36,692 nt of DNA, from NCBI GenBank assembly GCA_017507125.1, contig JAFWBQ010000133.1:1-36692 (forward strand). Reading direction: 5' to 3'. The notes under the pieces are model-generated. The model searched no databases and was not told where the DNA came from. It worked only from the letters and a program-made list of their open reading frames with translations. The DNA comes from Lentisphaeria bacterium. GTDB taxonomy: Bacteria; Verrucomicrobiota; Lentisphaeria; Victivallales; Victivallaceae. Each line of letters starts with the position of its first letter. Positions within the stretch are counted from its first letter, which is position 1. Shown here one piece after another: positions 17,212-25,635 of the stretch. A program made the translations under genes and the position numbers.

Positions 17212-17589
17212 GCCGGCGGAAGAAAATTTTCCTGTTTTTTCCCGGCAGAGAAGGGACTCTTTCTCTTGCATTTTTCCTCTCTTTGAGGTATAGTATTAAA
17301 AGTTATGGCTCTGTTCCCAACATGGGCAGGTAATTTAAGCAGATAATTTGATCAATTACCTGAATTTGGTATATCTGGTTGAATCATACTGCAAAAATGA
17401 TGTTTGATGCCCGAAATGATAATATGCCGGATTCAGCGATCCTGCATCAATTTATGATAACCGATGTTGAAATACATCAGAAAGAGGCTTTGCCTATGGT
17501 GACGTGAAAATAATTTTCGAAAATATAATAAAATGCCATATTAAATATGGATTGCAATTATCATAATATAAAAGGAGTAAATAATTATC
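17212..17589 (+). other. Gene-free leader region with inverted repeats
   Basis: About 380 bases without a supported gene, ahead of the DUF4091 gene. It contains a possible promoter (TTGCAT 17266-17271, 17-base spacer, TATAGT 17289-17294), an inverted repeat CAGGTAATT/AATTACCTG (17327-17335 and 17354-17362), the palindrome ATTTTCGAAAAT (17513-17524), a second possible -10 (TATAAT 17524-17529) and the near-palindrome CCATATTAAATATGG (17536-17550). A frame open from about 17370 to a TGA near 17507 could encode some 45 residues, including MPDSAILHQFMITDVEIHQK, which may be a coding remnant. No rRNA, tRNA or known riboswitch was recognised. Confidence 0.45.
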
Positions 17590-20500
17590 GTGAAAACAAA
17601 AATCCTCTTTTCAGGTGCTGTATTTCTCTCAGCACTTGTCAGTGCGGAGGCGCGGGAAATCTATCCTGCGGGAGACTTTGAAGGCAAATCCATCAAGCCT
17701 CTCCACTGCCGCCGCTACACAACTGTTGACAAAAAACGCAACTTCAAGATCCCCGCAGAGCTGGTGACTGAGAGAATCCAGAATGAAAAGGCTTTTGCCG
17801 GGAAACACTCTCTGCTTACAGAAGCAGGCAAAAACGGCTGCCATGAGATCAATCTTTACAACATCCCTGTAACAAGGGGCAAAAAATATGAGTTCAGTTT
17901 CCGCTACTTCATCGCTCAGGGCGGTCCTGATCTGAAAGTCTCCGGCAGAGTCAGTTTCTTTCTTCCCGGCCCCAGATACCGTCACCTTTTCCCCAACGGC
18001 AGCGTTGAACAGGGAAAATGGCAGCAGATAAAAACCACCTTCTATCCCCCTGCGGATGCCACCAAATTCAGTACCACCATCTGGCTGGGCAGAGGACCTT
18101 ACAAGATCTATCTTGATGATGTGAAAGTCACTGAAATAGAAGAACAGAAAAGTCCCGTATGCGATGCCAACGCCAAACTTCTTTCCACAGCAAAGGGCAT
18201 CACCATCTGGCAGCAGACCAACTACCGCAGGATCGATGCCAACGCTGTTCCTGCGGAGCTTCTGCCCGGAACTGAGGTGGAGCTGACCGCCGCCGCCAAT
18301 GAGCAGGAGCCTTTCCAGCTGGCAGTTTTCCCCAAAACGCCTTTGAAGCAGCTCTCTCTTGTCATCTCTGATTTGAAAGGCAAAGGCGGAGTCATCCCCG
18401 GCAAACTCCAGAGCTACGGCGTTGTGCGCTACGTTCCCATGCGGAACCCGGACAACCCCACCCTCAAGGGTGAGATCGCAGACCCCATCGTTCCTGAAAA
18501 AACGACTGACGCCCCCGCCAATAAAAACACTGTTTTCTTTGTCCGGATCAACGCCCCCAAAGGAACAAAACCCGGCATCTACTCAGGAAATGTAAAACTT
18601 CTCACCGGTACAAAAACACTTTTCACCATTCCTGTGAAACTGACTGTCCGGGGTTTTGAACTTCCTGATGTTCCTACCATGCGGACTTTCTTCTACGGAA
18701 ATGTGGCTGCAACCAAAAGAGGGTACAATGACACCCGCTCCGGACGTGCGGTGGCAGATGATATCTCACAGATCTTGAAAGATCACCGCATCACCGGAAA
18801 TGTCTGCATCTACCCCGCACCTCCCAAATACACCCGCAAAGGTAGCCGTCTCACCATCACCGACTGGAGCGATTTTGACAAAGAGATCATGCGCCTTTAC
18901 AATGACTTCGGGATCCGGAGTTTTACTGTACCCATTCTGGGCATGAAAGGCGACAACGGCGGATGGTTCGGCAGAAAAAAAGGTTATCCCACGCTTTTCG
19001 GCCATTCTCTCTTCTCGGCAGAGGCACGGAGCCTCGCCGGAGATTATGCAAAACAGTTCCACGACCACTGGGTCAAAACATTCCCTAAAGATGCAAAGTA
19101 TTACAGCTACATCTATGATGAACCCCCTGCCAAGGTCTACAAAGAGCTGAACAAATTTCTTGCGGGTGTTCTTGCCAAAGCCCCTGAGTTTCGTTTCTTC
19201 TCCCCCCACAAGGTGGATCCGGAACTCCCCGGTATCAAGATCTTCTGCATTCCTTTCGGTTTCGGATATGTGGAACCGGAACTGGAAAAACAGAAAGAGG
19301 AATACTGGTATTACAACTGGACTCAGCCCCTGGATCATCACAACTACATCAAAAACCGTCTCTATGCCTGGCAAATCTACGCCAACGGCGGCAAGGGCGG
19401 CTTGAAGTGGCACACCACCCACACCCCCGGCCCCCACGTCAATCCCTGGACCGAACTTGAGAAAACCCACTCAAACGGTGAAGCCACAACCATCTTCCCC
19501 GCAACGACCCCCAAGGGCAAACTTGTTCCCTCTCTGCGTCTGGCGCAGATACGTGAAGCCATGGATGATGCTGACTATCTCAATCTTCTGGAGCGGAAAG
19601 TCAACAGACATTTCCCCGGAGAAGGCAGAACTTACGTCTACTCCCAGATCCGGGATCTGCTGCCTGCCCTGCCCTTCAAGTTCACCAATGATCTGGCTCT
19701 GCTTTATCAGGTCCGTGACCGTATCGGTTCTCAGCTTGAAAACTTTGAGCGCGACTTCACTTTCCTTGTCAAGTCCGTCCCCCTCAACCACAGTGCCTCT
19801 GAATTGACCGATGTGACACTCTCTGTGCTGGCTCCCGAAGGCGCCCTCATTGACATCAACGGCAAAAAGGCGGGCACCGCCGCAAAGGGGAAACTCACTC
19901 TTACCCTGCCCCTGAACAAACTGGGACTCAATACCTTCGATATCAGCGTCAAATACAAAGGCAAAGTCAAAAAGAGCCAGCTCTGCTTTACTCTGAAACA
20001 GGATGCCAACTTGAAAAAACTGGCAGCTCTGGCAGAAGAAATGAAAAAACACGCTCTTGACAACAAAGCTGTCACGGCATTTATTGCAGGCGCCTCAAAG
20101 GGGAGTTACTCCGCAGCTGACCGCAGCCGATGCGCCCAACTCGTGGAAGAATCTGCCAAACAGATATTGGCTGCACGCCTCAAAGCTGTGAAAAAATCTG
20201 CCAACGCCATGGTCAACGCCATGAACAATCAGGGCAAGTGGATGTTTGACAACGCTCTTTATGAGCGCGCCGGATATTATCTTGATCTGGCAGATGATTT
20301 TGCCAAGTCCACTTTGAATTCAAAATCAAAACTCAAGATCACACCTGTGACGCTCCACGGCAACTTCGGATTCCGTATTTCCAACGGACTTATTGAGTTC
20401 ACCTTGCTGGAACTGGGCGGCAGGATCGTTTCTTTCAAAGTCTACGGCGTGGAAACTCTGACCGCCGGAGATCTGCATAAAACCCTGCCTCTGAAGATCC

Positions 20501-21192
20501 GGGCGGGCAAACTCTATCAGAAGTTCACCCACAGAACGATCCCCTCTCTGGGGGGCTATGAAGATGCCGCCAAAGAGGTGCTTCCCGAAAGCGCTGTTGA
20601 CTGGGATGTTTCTGTTAAAGAACTTTCTCCCAAGCGGATCGCTCTTGAGTGCTCCATGCTGATGCGGGGCGGCAAGTTCCGCATCTCACGCATCATGAGC
20701 ATCGTTCCCGGAAAACCTGAACTGAAGATCGACTACACCATCGCCAACGTTTACCCCGCCGACTTCAAGTCTGACGATCCCAGCCACTACCAGTTCCACT
20801 GGAGAGGGCGTCTGCGTCCCCAAATCGCCGCCGACCGCCATCTTGACACTCTGGTTGTCCCCACCTCAAAGAAGCTCAAAGCCACTGTCTTTGATCTGAC
20901 GAAGCCTCTCTTCTACGAAGAACGTTCCGTCCTTCTTGACAAGCCTGAGCTGGGAGCCTTCAACCCCGTAAAGAAGGTTGGATTCACCTGGTATCTTGAT
21001 CCTGTGATCCGTTACGCCTATTTGTGGTACAACACCAAAGGCGACCACAACGGCAAGCACAAGGTCTACACACTTGAAGTGTTCCGTTCCAACTACGGCA
21101 ACAAACCGGGCATCAAGGGCAACACGCCTTTCTTCATTGAGCCCGGAAAATCCGTCAACTTCACCATGACCTTCAAGGGATACAAGCTGTAA
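17590..21192 (+). CDS. Secreted DUF4091 (GH123-like) carbohydrate-active protein
   Basis: A 1200-residue exported protein. Residues 1-21 form a signal peptide (MKTKILFSGAVFLSALVSAEA). Residues about 22-185 resemble a carbohydrate-binding beta-sandwich (ending YKIYLDDVKVTEIEE). Residues about 195-355 are the beta-rich domain preceding DUF4091 catalytic domains. Residues about 360-690 are the probable TIM barrel, with the Asp510-Glu511 pair in YIYDEPP, placed like the DE pair of GH123 N-acetylgalactosaminidases, and the closing motif PSLRLAQIREAMDDADYL. Two or more beta domains follow to the end. It likely attacks an amino-sugar-bearing glycan outside the cytoplasm; the exact substrate is unknown. 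The start is GTG at 17590; GGAG at 17574-17577 lies 12 bases before it, unusually far, so a nonstandard start slightly upstream cannot be ruled out. A strong terminator follows. Confidence 0.8.
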   Translation: MKTKILFSGAVFLSALVSAEAREIYPAGDFEGKSIKPLHCRRYTTVDKKRNFKIPAELVTERIQNEKAFAGKHSLLTEAGKNGCHEINLYNIPVTRGKKYEFSFRYFIAQGGPDLKVSGRVSFFLPGPRYRHLFPNGSVEQGKWQQIKTTFYPPADATKFSTTIWLGRGPYKIYLDDVKVTEIEEQKSPVCDANAKLLSTAKGITIWQQTNYRRIDANAVPAELLPGTEVELTAAANEQEPFQLAVFPKTPLKQLSLVISDLKGKGGVIPGKLQSYGVVRYVPMRNPDNPTLKGEIADPIVPEKTTDAPANKNTVFFVRINAPKGTKPGIYSGNVKLLTGTKTLFTIPVKLTVRGFELPDVPTMRTFFYGNVAATKRGYNDTRSGRAVADDISQILKDHRITGNVCIYPAPPKYTRKGSRLTITDWSDFDKEIMRLYNDFGIRSFTVPILGMKGDNGGWFGRKKGYPTLFGHSLFSAEARSLAGDYAKQFHDHWVKTFPKDAKYYSYIYDEPPAKVYKELNKFLAGVLAKAPEFRFFSPHKVDPELPGIKIFCIPFGFGYVEPELEKQKEEYWYYNWTQPLDHHNYIKNRLYAWQIYANGGKGGLKWHTTHTPGPHVNPWTELEKTHSNGEATTIFPATTPKGKLVPSLRLAQIREAMDDADYLNLLERKVNRHFPGEGRTYVYSQIRDLLPALPFKFTNDLALLYQVRDRIGSQLENFERDFTFLVKSVPLNHSASELTDVTLSVLAPEGALIDINGKKAGTAAKGKLTLTLPLNKLGLNTFDISVKYKGKVKKSQLCFTLKQDANLKKLAALAEEMKKHALDNKAVTAFIAGASKGSYSAADRSRCAQLVEESAKQILAARLKAVKKSANAMVNAMNNQGKWMFDNALYERAGYYLDLADDFAKSTLNSKSKLKITPVTLHGNFGFRISNGLIEFTLLELGGRIVSFKVYGVETLTAGDLHKTLPLKIRAGKLYQKFTHRTIPSLGGYEDAAKEVLPESAVDWDVSVKELSPKRIALECSMLMRGGKFRISRIMSIVPGKPELKIDYTIANVYPADFKSDDPSHYQFHWRGRLRPQIAADRHLDTLVVPTSKKLKATVFDLTKPLFYEERSVLLDKPELGAFNPVKKVGFTWYLDPVIRYAYLWYNTKGDHNGKHKVYTLEVFRSNYGNKPGIKGNTPFFIEPGKSVNFTMTFKGYKL

Positions 21193-21206
21193 AGCTCTGA
21201 AGATGC

Positions 21207-21246
21207 AAAAGACCGCTGCAAAAAATCCTTGCAGCGGTCTTTTTTT
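21207..21246 (+). terminator. Terminator after DUF4091 gene
   Basis: Arms of about 15 bases (AAAAGACCGCTGCAA at 21207-21221 and TTGCAGCGGTCTTTT at 21229-21243) with a seven-base loop and a seven-base T run. The minus strand also ends in four T, so it may serve the converging pseudopilin gene too. Confidence 0.92.
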
Positions 21247-21264
21247 CAGCAGAAGAAACTGATT

Positions 21265-21921
21265 TTATTTGCTGGTCAGAGCAAAATAAGAGTATCCCTG
21301 ATCTTTCAGAGCAGCGCTCTTATGCCAGTTGACATTACCGGCGAATGTGACGTAATTCAAACCGCCTCTGTGACGGACGGCGTATGTATTCAAAGAGTTT
21401 GAATAGTTGAAGTAATAACGGTAATAGACGCCGTCAAGGACATAGATTTTTTTGGCAGGCAGTACCACTTCATTGATCTTGATGCCATACCGTCCCCGGT
21501 CACTCATATAAACGCGCGTAGCATAGTTGAGTACAAAAACATTAGAAGCAGGTTCACCGCTGACCAGACGGTAATCCTCTTTCTGCGGACAATTCAAACG
21601 TGTGAAGTCGTAAAGCCGGTACCAATCCTGAACACGCAGATTCAAGTAAGGCGCAAGACGCACCACCCATGCCGGGTGAGCCTTGCTGCAAGTCTGCTGA
21701 TAGGCGCCTGCCGGGTCATAGCCGCATGCCAGATAATCTTTGTTGTCATCCATATACATGGCATGGGCGGTACCGATCTGTTTCAGACGGTTGGAACACT
21801 CAGCAGACATTCCTCTTGCCCGCGCCTGCTGTAAGGCAGGCAGCAGCATGGCGGCGAGGATGGCGATGATGGCAATAACAACCAGAAGTTCAATCAACGT
21901 AAAATCAGAACATTTTTTCAT
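21265..21921 (-). CDS. Type II secretion pseudopilin-like protein
   Basis: A 218-residue protein with a prepilin N-terminus: MKKCSDF, then [20 protein letters not shown], a membrane helix, with Glu at the fifth position after the expected cleavage point. The residue before the processing-site Phe is Asp, not the usual Gly. The C-terminal part has [19 protein letters not shown], the form of the RHxGGxNxxFxDG motif of planctomycete and Lentisphaerota pseudopilin-like proteins. Such proteins are often numerous per genome and linked to carbohydrate-degradation loci; their job is not settled. It follows the GH63-like gene by 13 bases and is the last of the four-gene set. It converges on the DUF4091 gene. 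Confidence 0.88.
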   Translation of the reverse strand: MKKCSDFTLIELLVVIAIIAILAAMLLPALQQARARGMSAECSNRLKQIGTAHAMYMDDNKDYLACGYDPAGAYQQTCSKAHPAWVVRLAPYLNLRVQDWYRLYDFTRLNCPQKEDYRLVSGEPASNVFVLNYATRVYMSDRGRYGIKINEVVLPAKKIYVLDGVYYRYYFNYSNSLNTYAVRHRGGLNYVTFAGNVNWHKSAALKDQGYSYFALTSK

Positions 21922-21934
21922 AAGAAAATACCTT

Positions 21935-23116
21935 TCATTTGAGAATAAGTCCCGCCGCCTGCTTGAAAATGAACAGAGTCGGCATGTAATTTACTCCGGT
22001 CCCGATGGGGGCACCGGTAAAGGGGTTGAGTTCCTGCGGCAAAACACTGTTGTAATCAATGAATGCCCGCATCCACCGTTTGAGAAGTTTTTCTCTTTCG
22101 TCGTTTCTGCCGTAGCGGGGCAGCCACATGGAAGCACGCAAGGCAGTCAGCGCCTGAGTGTTCCCTCCCCAGCAATTGTCGGGAAGTTCCTTGACAAAAG
22201 CAGGGTCACTGACAGAAACAGAGGGGAATGGATAAGGGGTTGCAAAGTGTTCCGGAGCGTCAAAATAACGCTTGTACTGACGGTCAAACTCATCCTGTTC
22301 AACGACTTCGTTGAGGTAAAGCCTTGTAATATGCTCCGTCCGGTACTTCCGGAATTTCCCTGAAGAATCCACATCATAGTAGTAATCATCCTCAGGATCA
22401 TAGAGATATTTTCTGATGGCGGCGCGGGTCGTTTCAGCCTGTTCGTGCCAGAAAGCGGCAGCGTTATCATCTCCCAACAGCGCCGCAAGTTCGCTCAATG
22501 CAACGCGCCCCTGATAGCGCATGGCGGAAAGATCCGGCGCCAGAATGGGCAGAAAAGGCAGATCCGGCATGGTTCCGGCGTCAGGATCCATATTGTGGGG
22601 CAAGCCGCCGTCTTTCACCCGGGGAGAATTGTCATGCCCTGTATCATATTCACAGAACATCTCGACCACTCCCAGATTTTTATGATCCCGGAACTCTCCC
22701 AGCCACCTGTCATAAGAAACAGCGGCGGCATAGATGCGCCGCAGATCCGCTTCGCCTCTCTTCACTTTCCGGGCGATTTCAAAGGCGCAGCGGGCAAAGG
22801 GCCAGATATTCTGCACCTGCCGGTAAGCGGCAGTACCTGTATTTTTTACGACCACAGGGAAAAGGCCGTTTTCTTTCTGGTACTCCATAAAAATTTCCAC
22901 CGCGCCCCAAGCGCTTTCGGGGGCGATATCTGCCAGGAAGAACCAGTCCTGATTATGCTCCATCCAGATGCCGTTGTAACAGGCGCCTGCAATGGGGAGA
23001 GGGTGTTTATATCCGGGGAACTCCACCAGATTTCCCCGGATCGCGTTATCAACTTCAGGCAAACGGTTGCGGATATACTCAATGTCGGCAACCGTGAAAA
23101 GACTTTCCTCTATCAT
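21935..23116 (-). CDS. GH63-like (alpha/alpha)6 glycoside hydrolase
   Basis: A 393-residue protein without a signal peptide. The motif HDNSPR (Asp162 onward) within [12 protein letters not shown] matches the ESGxDNSPR catalytic-acid region of GH63-type alpha-glucosidases and mannosylglycerate hydrolases, and the helical repeat pattern fits an (alpha/alpha)6 barrel. Other conserved-looking parts are [37 protein letters not shown] and the end segment [20 protein letters not shown]. It is shorter than full GH63 enzymes and probably represents the catalytic domain alone. The ATG at 23116 has GAGG six bases upstream. It lies 27 bases after the esterase. The substrate is unknown; a trehalase- or glucosidase-like activity in the cytoplasm is the best guess. 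Confidence 0.75.
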   Translation of the reverse strand: MIEESLFTVADIEYIRNRLPEVDNAIRGNLVEFPGYKHPLPIAGACYNGIWMEHNQDWFFLADIAPESAWGAVEIFMEYQKENGLFPVVVKNTGTAAYRQVQNIWPFARCAFEIARKVKRGEADLRRIYAAAVSYDRWLGEFRDHKNLGVVEMFCEYDTGHDNSPRVKDGGLPHNMDPDAGTMPDLPFLPILAPDLSAMRYQGRVALSELAALLGDDNAAAFWHEQAETTRAAIRKYLYDPEDDYYYDVDSSGKFRKYRTEHITRLYLNEVVEQDEFDRQYKRYFDAPEHFATPYPFPSVSVSDPAFVKELPDNCWGGNTQALTALRASMWLPRYGRNDEREKLLKRWMRAFIDYNSVLPQELNPFTGAPIGTGVNYMPTLFIFKQAAGLILK

Positions 23117-23143
23117 CCGAAGCCTCAGCTGTTTGACAGAATT

Positions 23144-23932
23144 TTATTCGGCAGTAAACTTGCAGACCGTTTTCAGGAACTGCGCCACAAGCTCCGGCCA
23201 GACTTTGATATTTTCGTATGCCTCAGCCAGTCCGAGACCGTGGGGACCGTGGGCAAAAATATGAAGTTCGGCGGTGCCGCCTTTTTTCCAGATGGCATCG
23301 GCGAAAGCAAGAGAATTCTGCACCTTGACACCGTCATCGGCAGTGTGCCACATTACGGCAGGGGGGGTATTCTCTTTCACATGGAACTGGAGCGAAAGCA
23401 GATCCAGCTGTTCCTGAGAGGGGGTTTTGGTTCCGGCGAGATAGTGACCGCTGCCCTCATGTCCGAAACGTTTGGGGTCAACATCAATGACAGGATAGCA
23501 GGGGAAAAGAGCATCGGGACGCTGGGGGAAAGCATCGGCACCGTCACCGAAAGAGGCATCGACCTCATCAAAGAAAACACCTGTTGAGGCGGCAAGGTGT
23601 CCACCTGCTGAAAATCCGCCGATGGCGATCTGGTCGGGGATCACCTTCCACTCTTCAGCATGCTGACGGATGATCTTGATGGCACGGAAGGCATCCTGCT
23701 GGGGTTCGGGGAACTTGATATCTCCCACCCGGTACTCCACCACAAAAGCGTGAAAACCGAGAGAATTAAAGCGCTCTGCCACAGGATTTCCTTCGTGGCG
23801 CGCCCGTTTGCAGTAACCGCCGCCGGGACAAACAATAACAGCCCCGCGGGGAGCAGGTGTATCAAGAATAAAACACTCCATATAGGGCATGAACTCCCCC
23901 ATATCCTTTCCGGGCCACAGATCGATCCGCAT
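23144..23932 (-). CDS. Alpha/beta hydrolase, acetyl-esterase type
   Basis: A 262-residue alpha/beta-hydrolase of the acetyl (xylan) esterase/BD-FAE type. The oxyanion-hole segment CPGGGY is at residues 35-40, the nucleophile elbow GFSAGG has Ser108, an acidic residue lies in HTADDGVKVQNS (Asp199 or Asp200) and the catalytic His is probably His231 in HGPHGLGL. No signal peptide is seen, so it would deacetylate glycan pieces taken into the cell. The start is given as the ATG at 23932 because AAGGA lies nine bases upstream; the ATG at 23941 touches that ribosome binding site and is less likely. It begins 27 bases after the formyltransferase-like gene and is followed by the GH63-like hydrolase, together forming a small glycan-processing set. 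Confidence 0.85.
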   Translation of the reverse strand: MRIDLWPGKDMGEFMPYMECFILDTPAPRGAVIVCPGGGYCKRARHEGNPVAERFNSLGFHAFVVEYRVGDIKFPEPQQDAFRAIKIIRQHAEEWKVIPDQIAIGGFSAGGHLAASTGVFFDEVDASFGDGADAFPQRPDALFPCYPVIDVDPKRFGHEGSGHYLAGTKTPSQEQLDLLSLQFHVKENTPPAVMWHTADDGVKVQNSLAFADAIWKKGGTAELHIFAHGPHGLGLAEAYENIKVWPELVAQFLKTVCKFTAE

Positions 23933-23959
23933 AATTTGCATTCCTTAAATATGTATGCT

Positions 23960-24829
23960 TCAACTTATCAACAAAGGGCGCGGAGCCGACTCAATGGTAT
24001 ACTCCACACTCAAAATTTTTTTCTTCCGGTAAAAAAGCTGCTCTTCCTCCACGGCAAAAAATCCGGCTGCAAAATCTGCCGTCACACGGGGAAACACCAC
24101 ATGATCCCCCATTATTTTCAGTCTTTCAATATGTTCAAGAGCTATCTTTCTGAGAGGGTCACAACATTGGACGCCGGGCTTTCTTGCCTCCTTCATCTCA
24201 GCAAGTTCAGCAAGTGTAAAATGTCCCGGTTCCACAGGCAGTGGAGCAGAAATCCCCAGCACAGCTCCGGCATCCATCTCTTTAGCGCCGTCACCGGTGT
24301 AAGGCTGGACAAGGATGACACTGCTCCGCAACGCCTTTTCTCCGTTGAGGATCGCGCGCTCAACAGGCAGCACATGAAGTCCGGCATAAAGCCTGCCCCC
24401 CGCATCATCGCACCGGGTCAAATCCCCCGGATGCACATTCAGACAGGGCAGTCTGACAGCAATATTGGAAAGTGGAACAAACCCTGCAAAACAGGCAAAG
24501 CGGGGTGCAAATGCCATGATCTTTGCGTAGAACTCATTGCTCCACACCTCCCGCAGTTCCCGGCGCCGGTGCGAATCCAGCTTTATGGATTCCTCGCCGT
24601 GCTCACGATAAAATCTGCGGATATCATGTTCCACAAGGGGAAGATCGAACCTTGCGGCGATCTCCCGCGCCCGGGATGACTCCGGAGCATCGGTTGCAAG
24701 AACCGCTATATGATAAGGACACGCCTCAAATGCGCGCTCAAAGGAAAGCAGTGCTTCAGCATTGCTGCCGGAACCGCTCATAAGCACCGCACAAGGCACC
24801 TTCTTTTCAGTAAACACATAATTTTTCAT
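23960..24829 (-). CDS. Formyltransferase-fold protein, PurN-like
   Basis: A 289-residue protein whose first 200 residues resemble glycinamide ribonucleotide formyltransferase (PurN): MSGSGSN (residues 18-24) for the phosphate loop, an Asn131-Val-His133-Pro motif matching the catalytic Asn and His, and Asp186 in MDAGAV as a candidate third residue. It differs from PurN in having HPGDL where HPSLL is usual, and it carries about 80 extra C-terminal residues (PurN has about 212). It may be a true PurN variant or a relative acting on another amino substrate. The ATG at 24829 is chosen because an upstream in-frame ATG (24865) lies inside the promoter. The promoter sits so close that the message may be leaderless. 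The esterase gene follows. Confidence 0.7.
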   Translation of the reverse strand: MKNYVFTEKKVPCAVLMSGSGSNAEALLSFERAFEACPYHIAVLATDAPESSRAREIAARFDLPLVEHDIRRFYREHGEESIKLDSHRRRELREVWSNEFYAKIMAFAPRFACFAGFVPLSNIAVRLPCLNVHPGDLTRCDDAGGRLYAGLHVLPVERAILNGEKALRSSVILVQPYTGDGAKEMDAGAVLGISAPLPVEPGHFTLAELAEMKEARKPGVQCCDPLRKIALEHIERLKIMGDHVVFPRVTADFAAGFFAVEEEQLFYRKKKILSVEYTIESAPRPLLIS

Positions 24830-24836
24830 AAGGTTT

Positions 24837-24865
24837 AATATACTGCCTTGAAATGCATATTGCAA
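24837..24865 (-). promoter_or_regulatory. Promoter abutting the PurN-like gene
   Basis: On the minus strand: TTGCAA (24860-24865), a 17-base spacer and TATATT (24837-24842). Only seven bases separate the -10 hexamer from the ATG at 24829, so transcription should begin at or within a base or two of the start codon. Confidence 0.65.
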
Positions 24866-24903
24866 GACGATGGTCAGAAGATATAGGGATTTTTTGAAAA
24901 AAA

Positions 24904-24932
24904 CTTGAAAATTTGACCAGGTTATGATATAT
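24904..24932 (+). promoter_or_regulatory. Promoter of the V-ATPase operon
   Basis: TTGAAA at 24904-24909, a 17-base spacer and TATATT at 24927-24932, identical in both hexamers to the uvrA and ftsY promoters. The predicted start near 24939 leaves a leader of about 87 bases before the subunit E gene. Confidence 0.75.
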
Positions 24933-25025
24933 TATGCAAAGGTAATTTTTATATCCTTCCTGCCGGGAGTCCGTTAAAAATTGCTTTTACTATCAGAAAC
25001 TGAATATTGAGGAAAGGATATCGCA

Positions 25026-25631
25026 ATGTCTGAAGAACTGCAGAGCCTTTTGGAAAAAATCAATTCCGATGGCGTTATGAAAGCAAATGCCGAACGGGAT
25101 GCCATCATTAACAAAGCACGGGCAGAGGCAGATGCCATTATCGCCGCTGCCCAAAAAGAAGCCGAATCGACCCGCAAACAGGCCGCCACAGATGCTGAAA
25201 CATTGCAGAAACGCGCAGAAAGTGCCATCACACAAGCTGCAAGAGATGTGGTACTCAAACTGAGAGCGGAACTTGAAAGCCGTATTTCAGCGGCTGTCGC
25301 CGGAGCCGCCGAAGAGACCATGACTCCCGCATTCATGGCAGAACTGGTCAAATCCATCGGAGCCAATTTCCTTGCCGATCCGAACGCCAATGTAACAGTC
25401 ATCGCCTCTGTAAGAGATGCGGCAGCTCTTGATGCAGCACTCAAAGGGGTACTAGTTTCCAGCTTGAAAAAACAGCCCCGGGTTCTGGCAGAACCCACCA
25501 TCCGCGGCGGCATGGAGGTCAACTTCAACGGCAGTGAACTTTTCTTTGATTTTTCAACCGAAGCGCTGACCGGGCTGCTGGCTGAATACACAGCCCCCAA
25601 GATTGCCGCTGTCTTTGCCGGGGAAAAGTAA
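25026..25631 (+). CDS. atpE: V-type ATPase subunit E
   Basis: A 201-residue peripheral-stalk subunit that links the V1 head to the membrane part. Residues about 10-95 form a long Ala/Glu/Lys-rich coiled coil (KANAERDAIINKARAEAD and on), and residues about 100-200 form the globular E domain, with the typical VRDAAALDAALKG and GGMEVNFNG. The ATG at 25026 is preceded by AAAGGA seven bases upstream. It is the first gene of the operon, followed four bases later by the DUF2764 gene. The symbol follows V-type usage and must not be confused with F-type atpE (subunit c). Confidence 0.9.
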   Translation: MSEELQSLLEKINSDGVMKANAERDAIINKARAEADAIIAAAQKEAESTRKQAATDAETLQKRAESAITQAARDVVLKLRAELESRISAAVAGAAEETMTPAFMAELVKSIGANFLADPNANVTVIASVRDAAALDAALKGVLVSSLKKQPRVLAEPTIRGGMEVNFNGSELFFDFSTEALTGLLAEYTAPKIAAVFAGEK

Positions 25632-25635
25632 TTTC

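Noticed and set aside
17397..17507. Short frame of 36 residues starting ATGATG
   Set aside because: No ribosome binding site and no family recognised; kept only as a possible remnant in the leader description.
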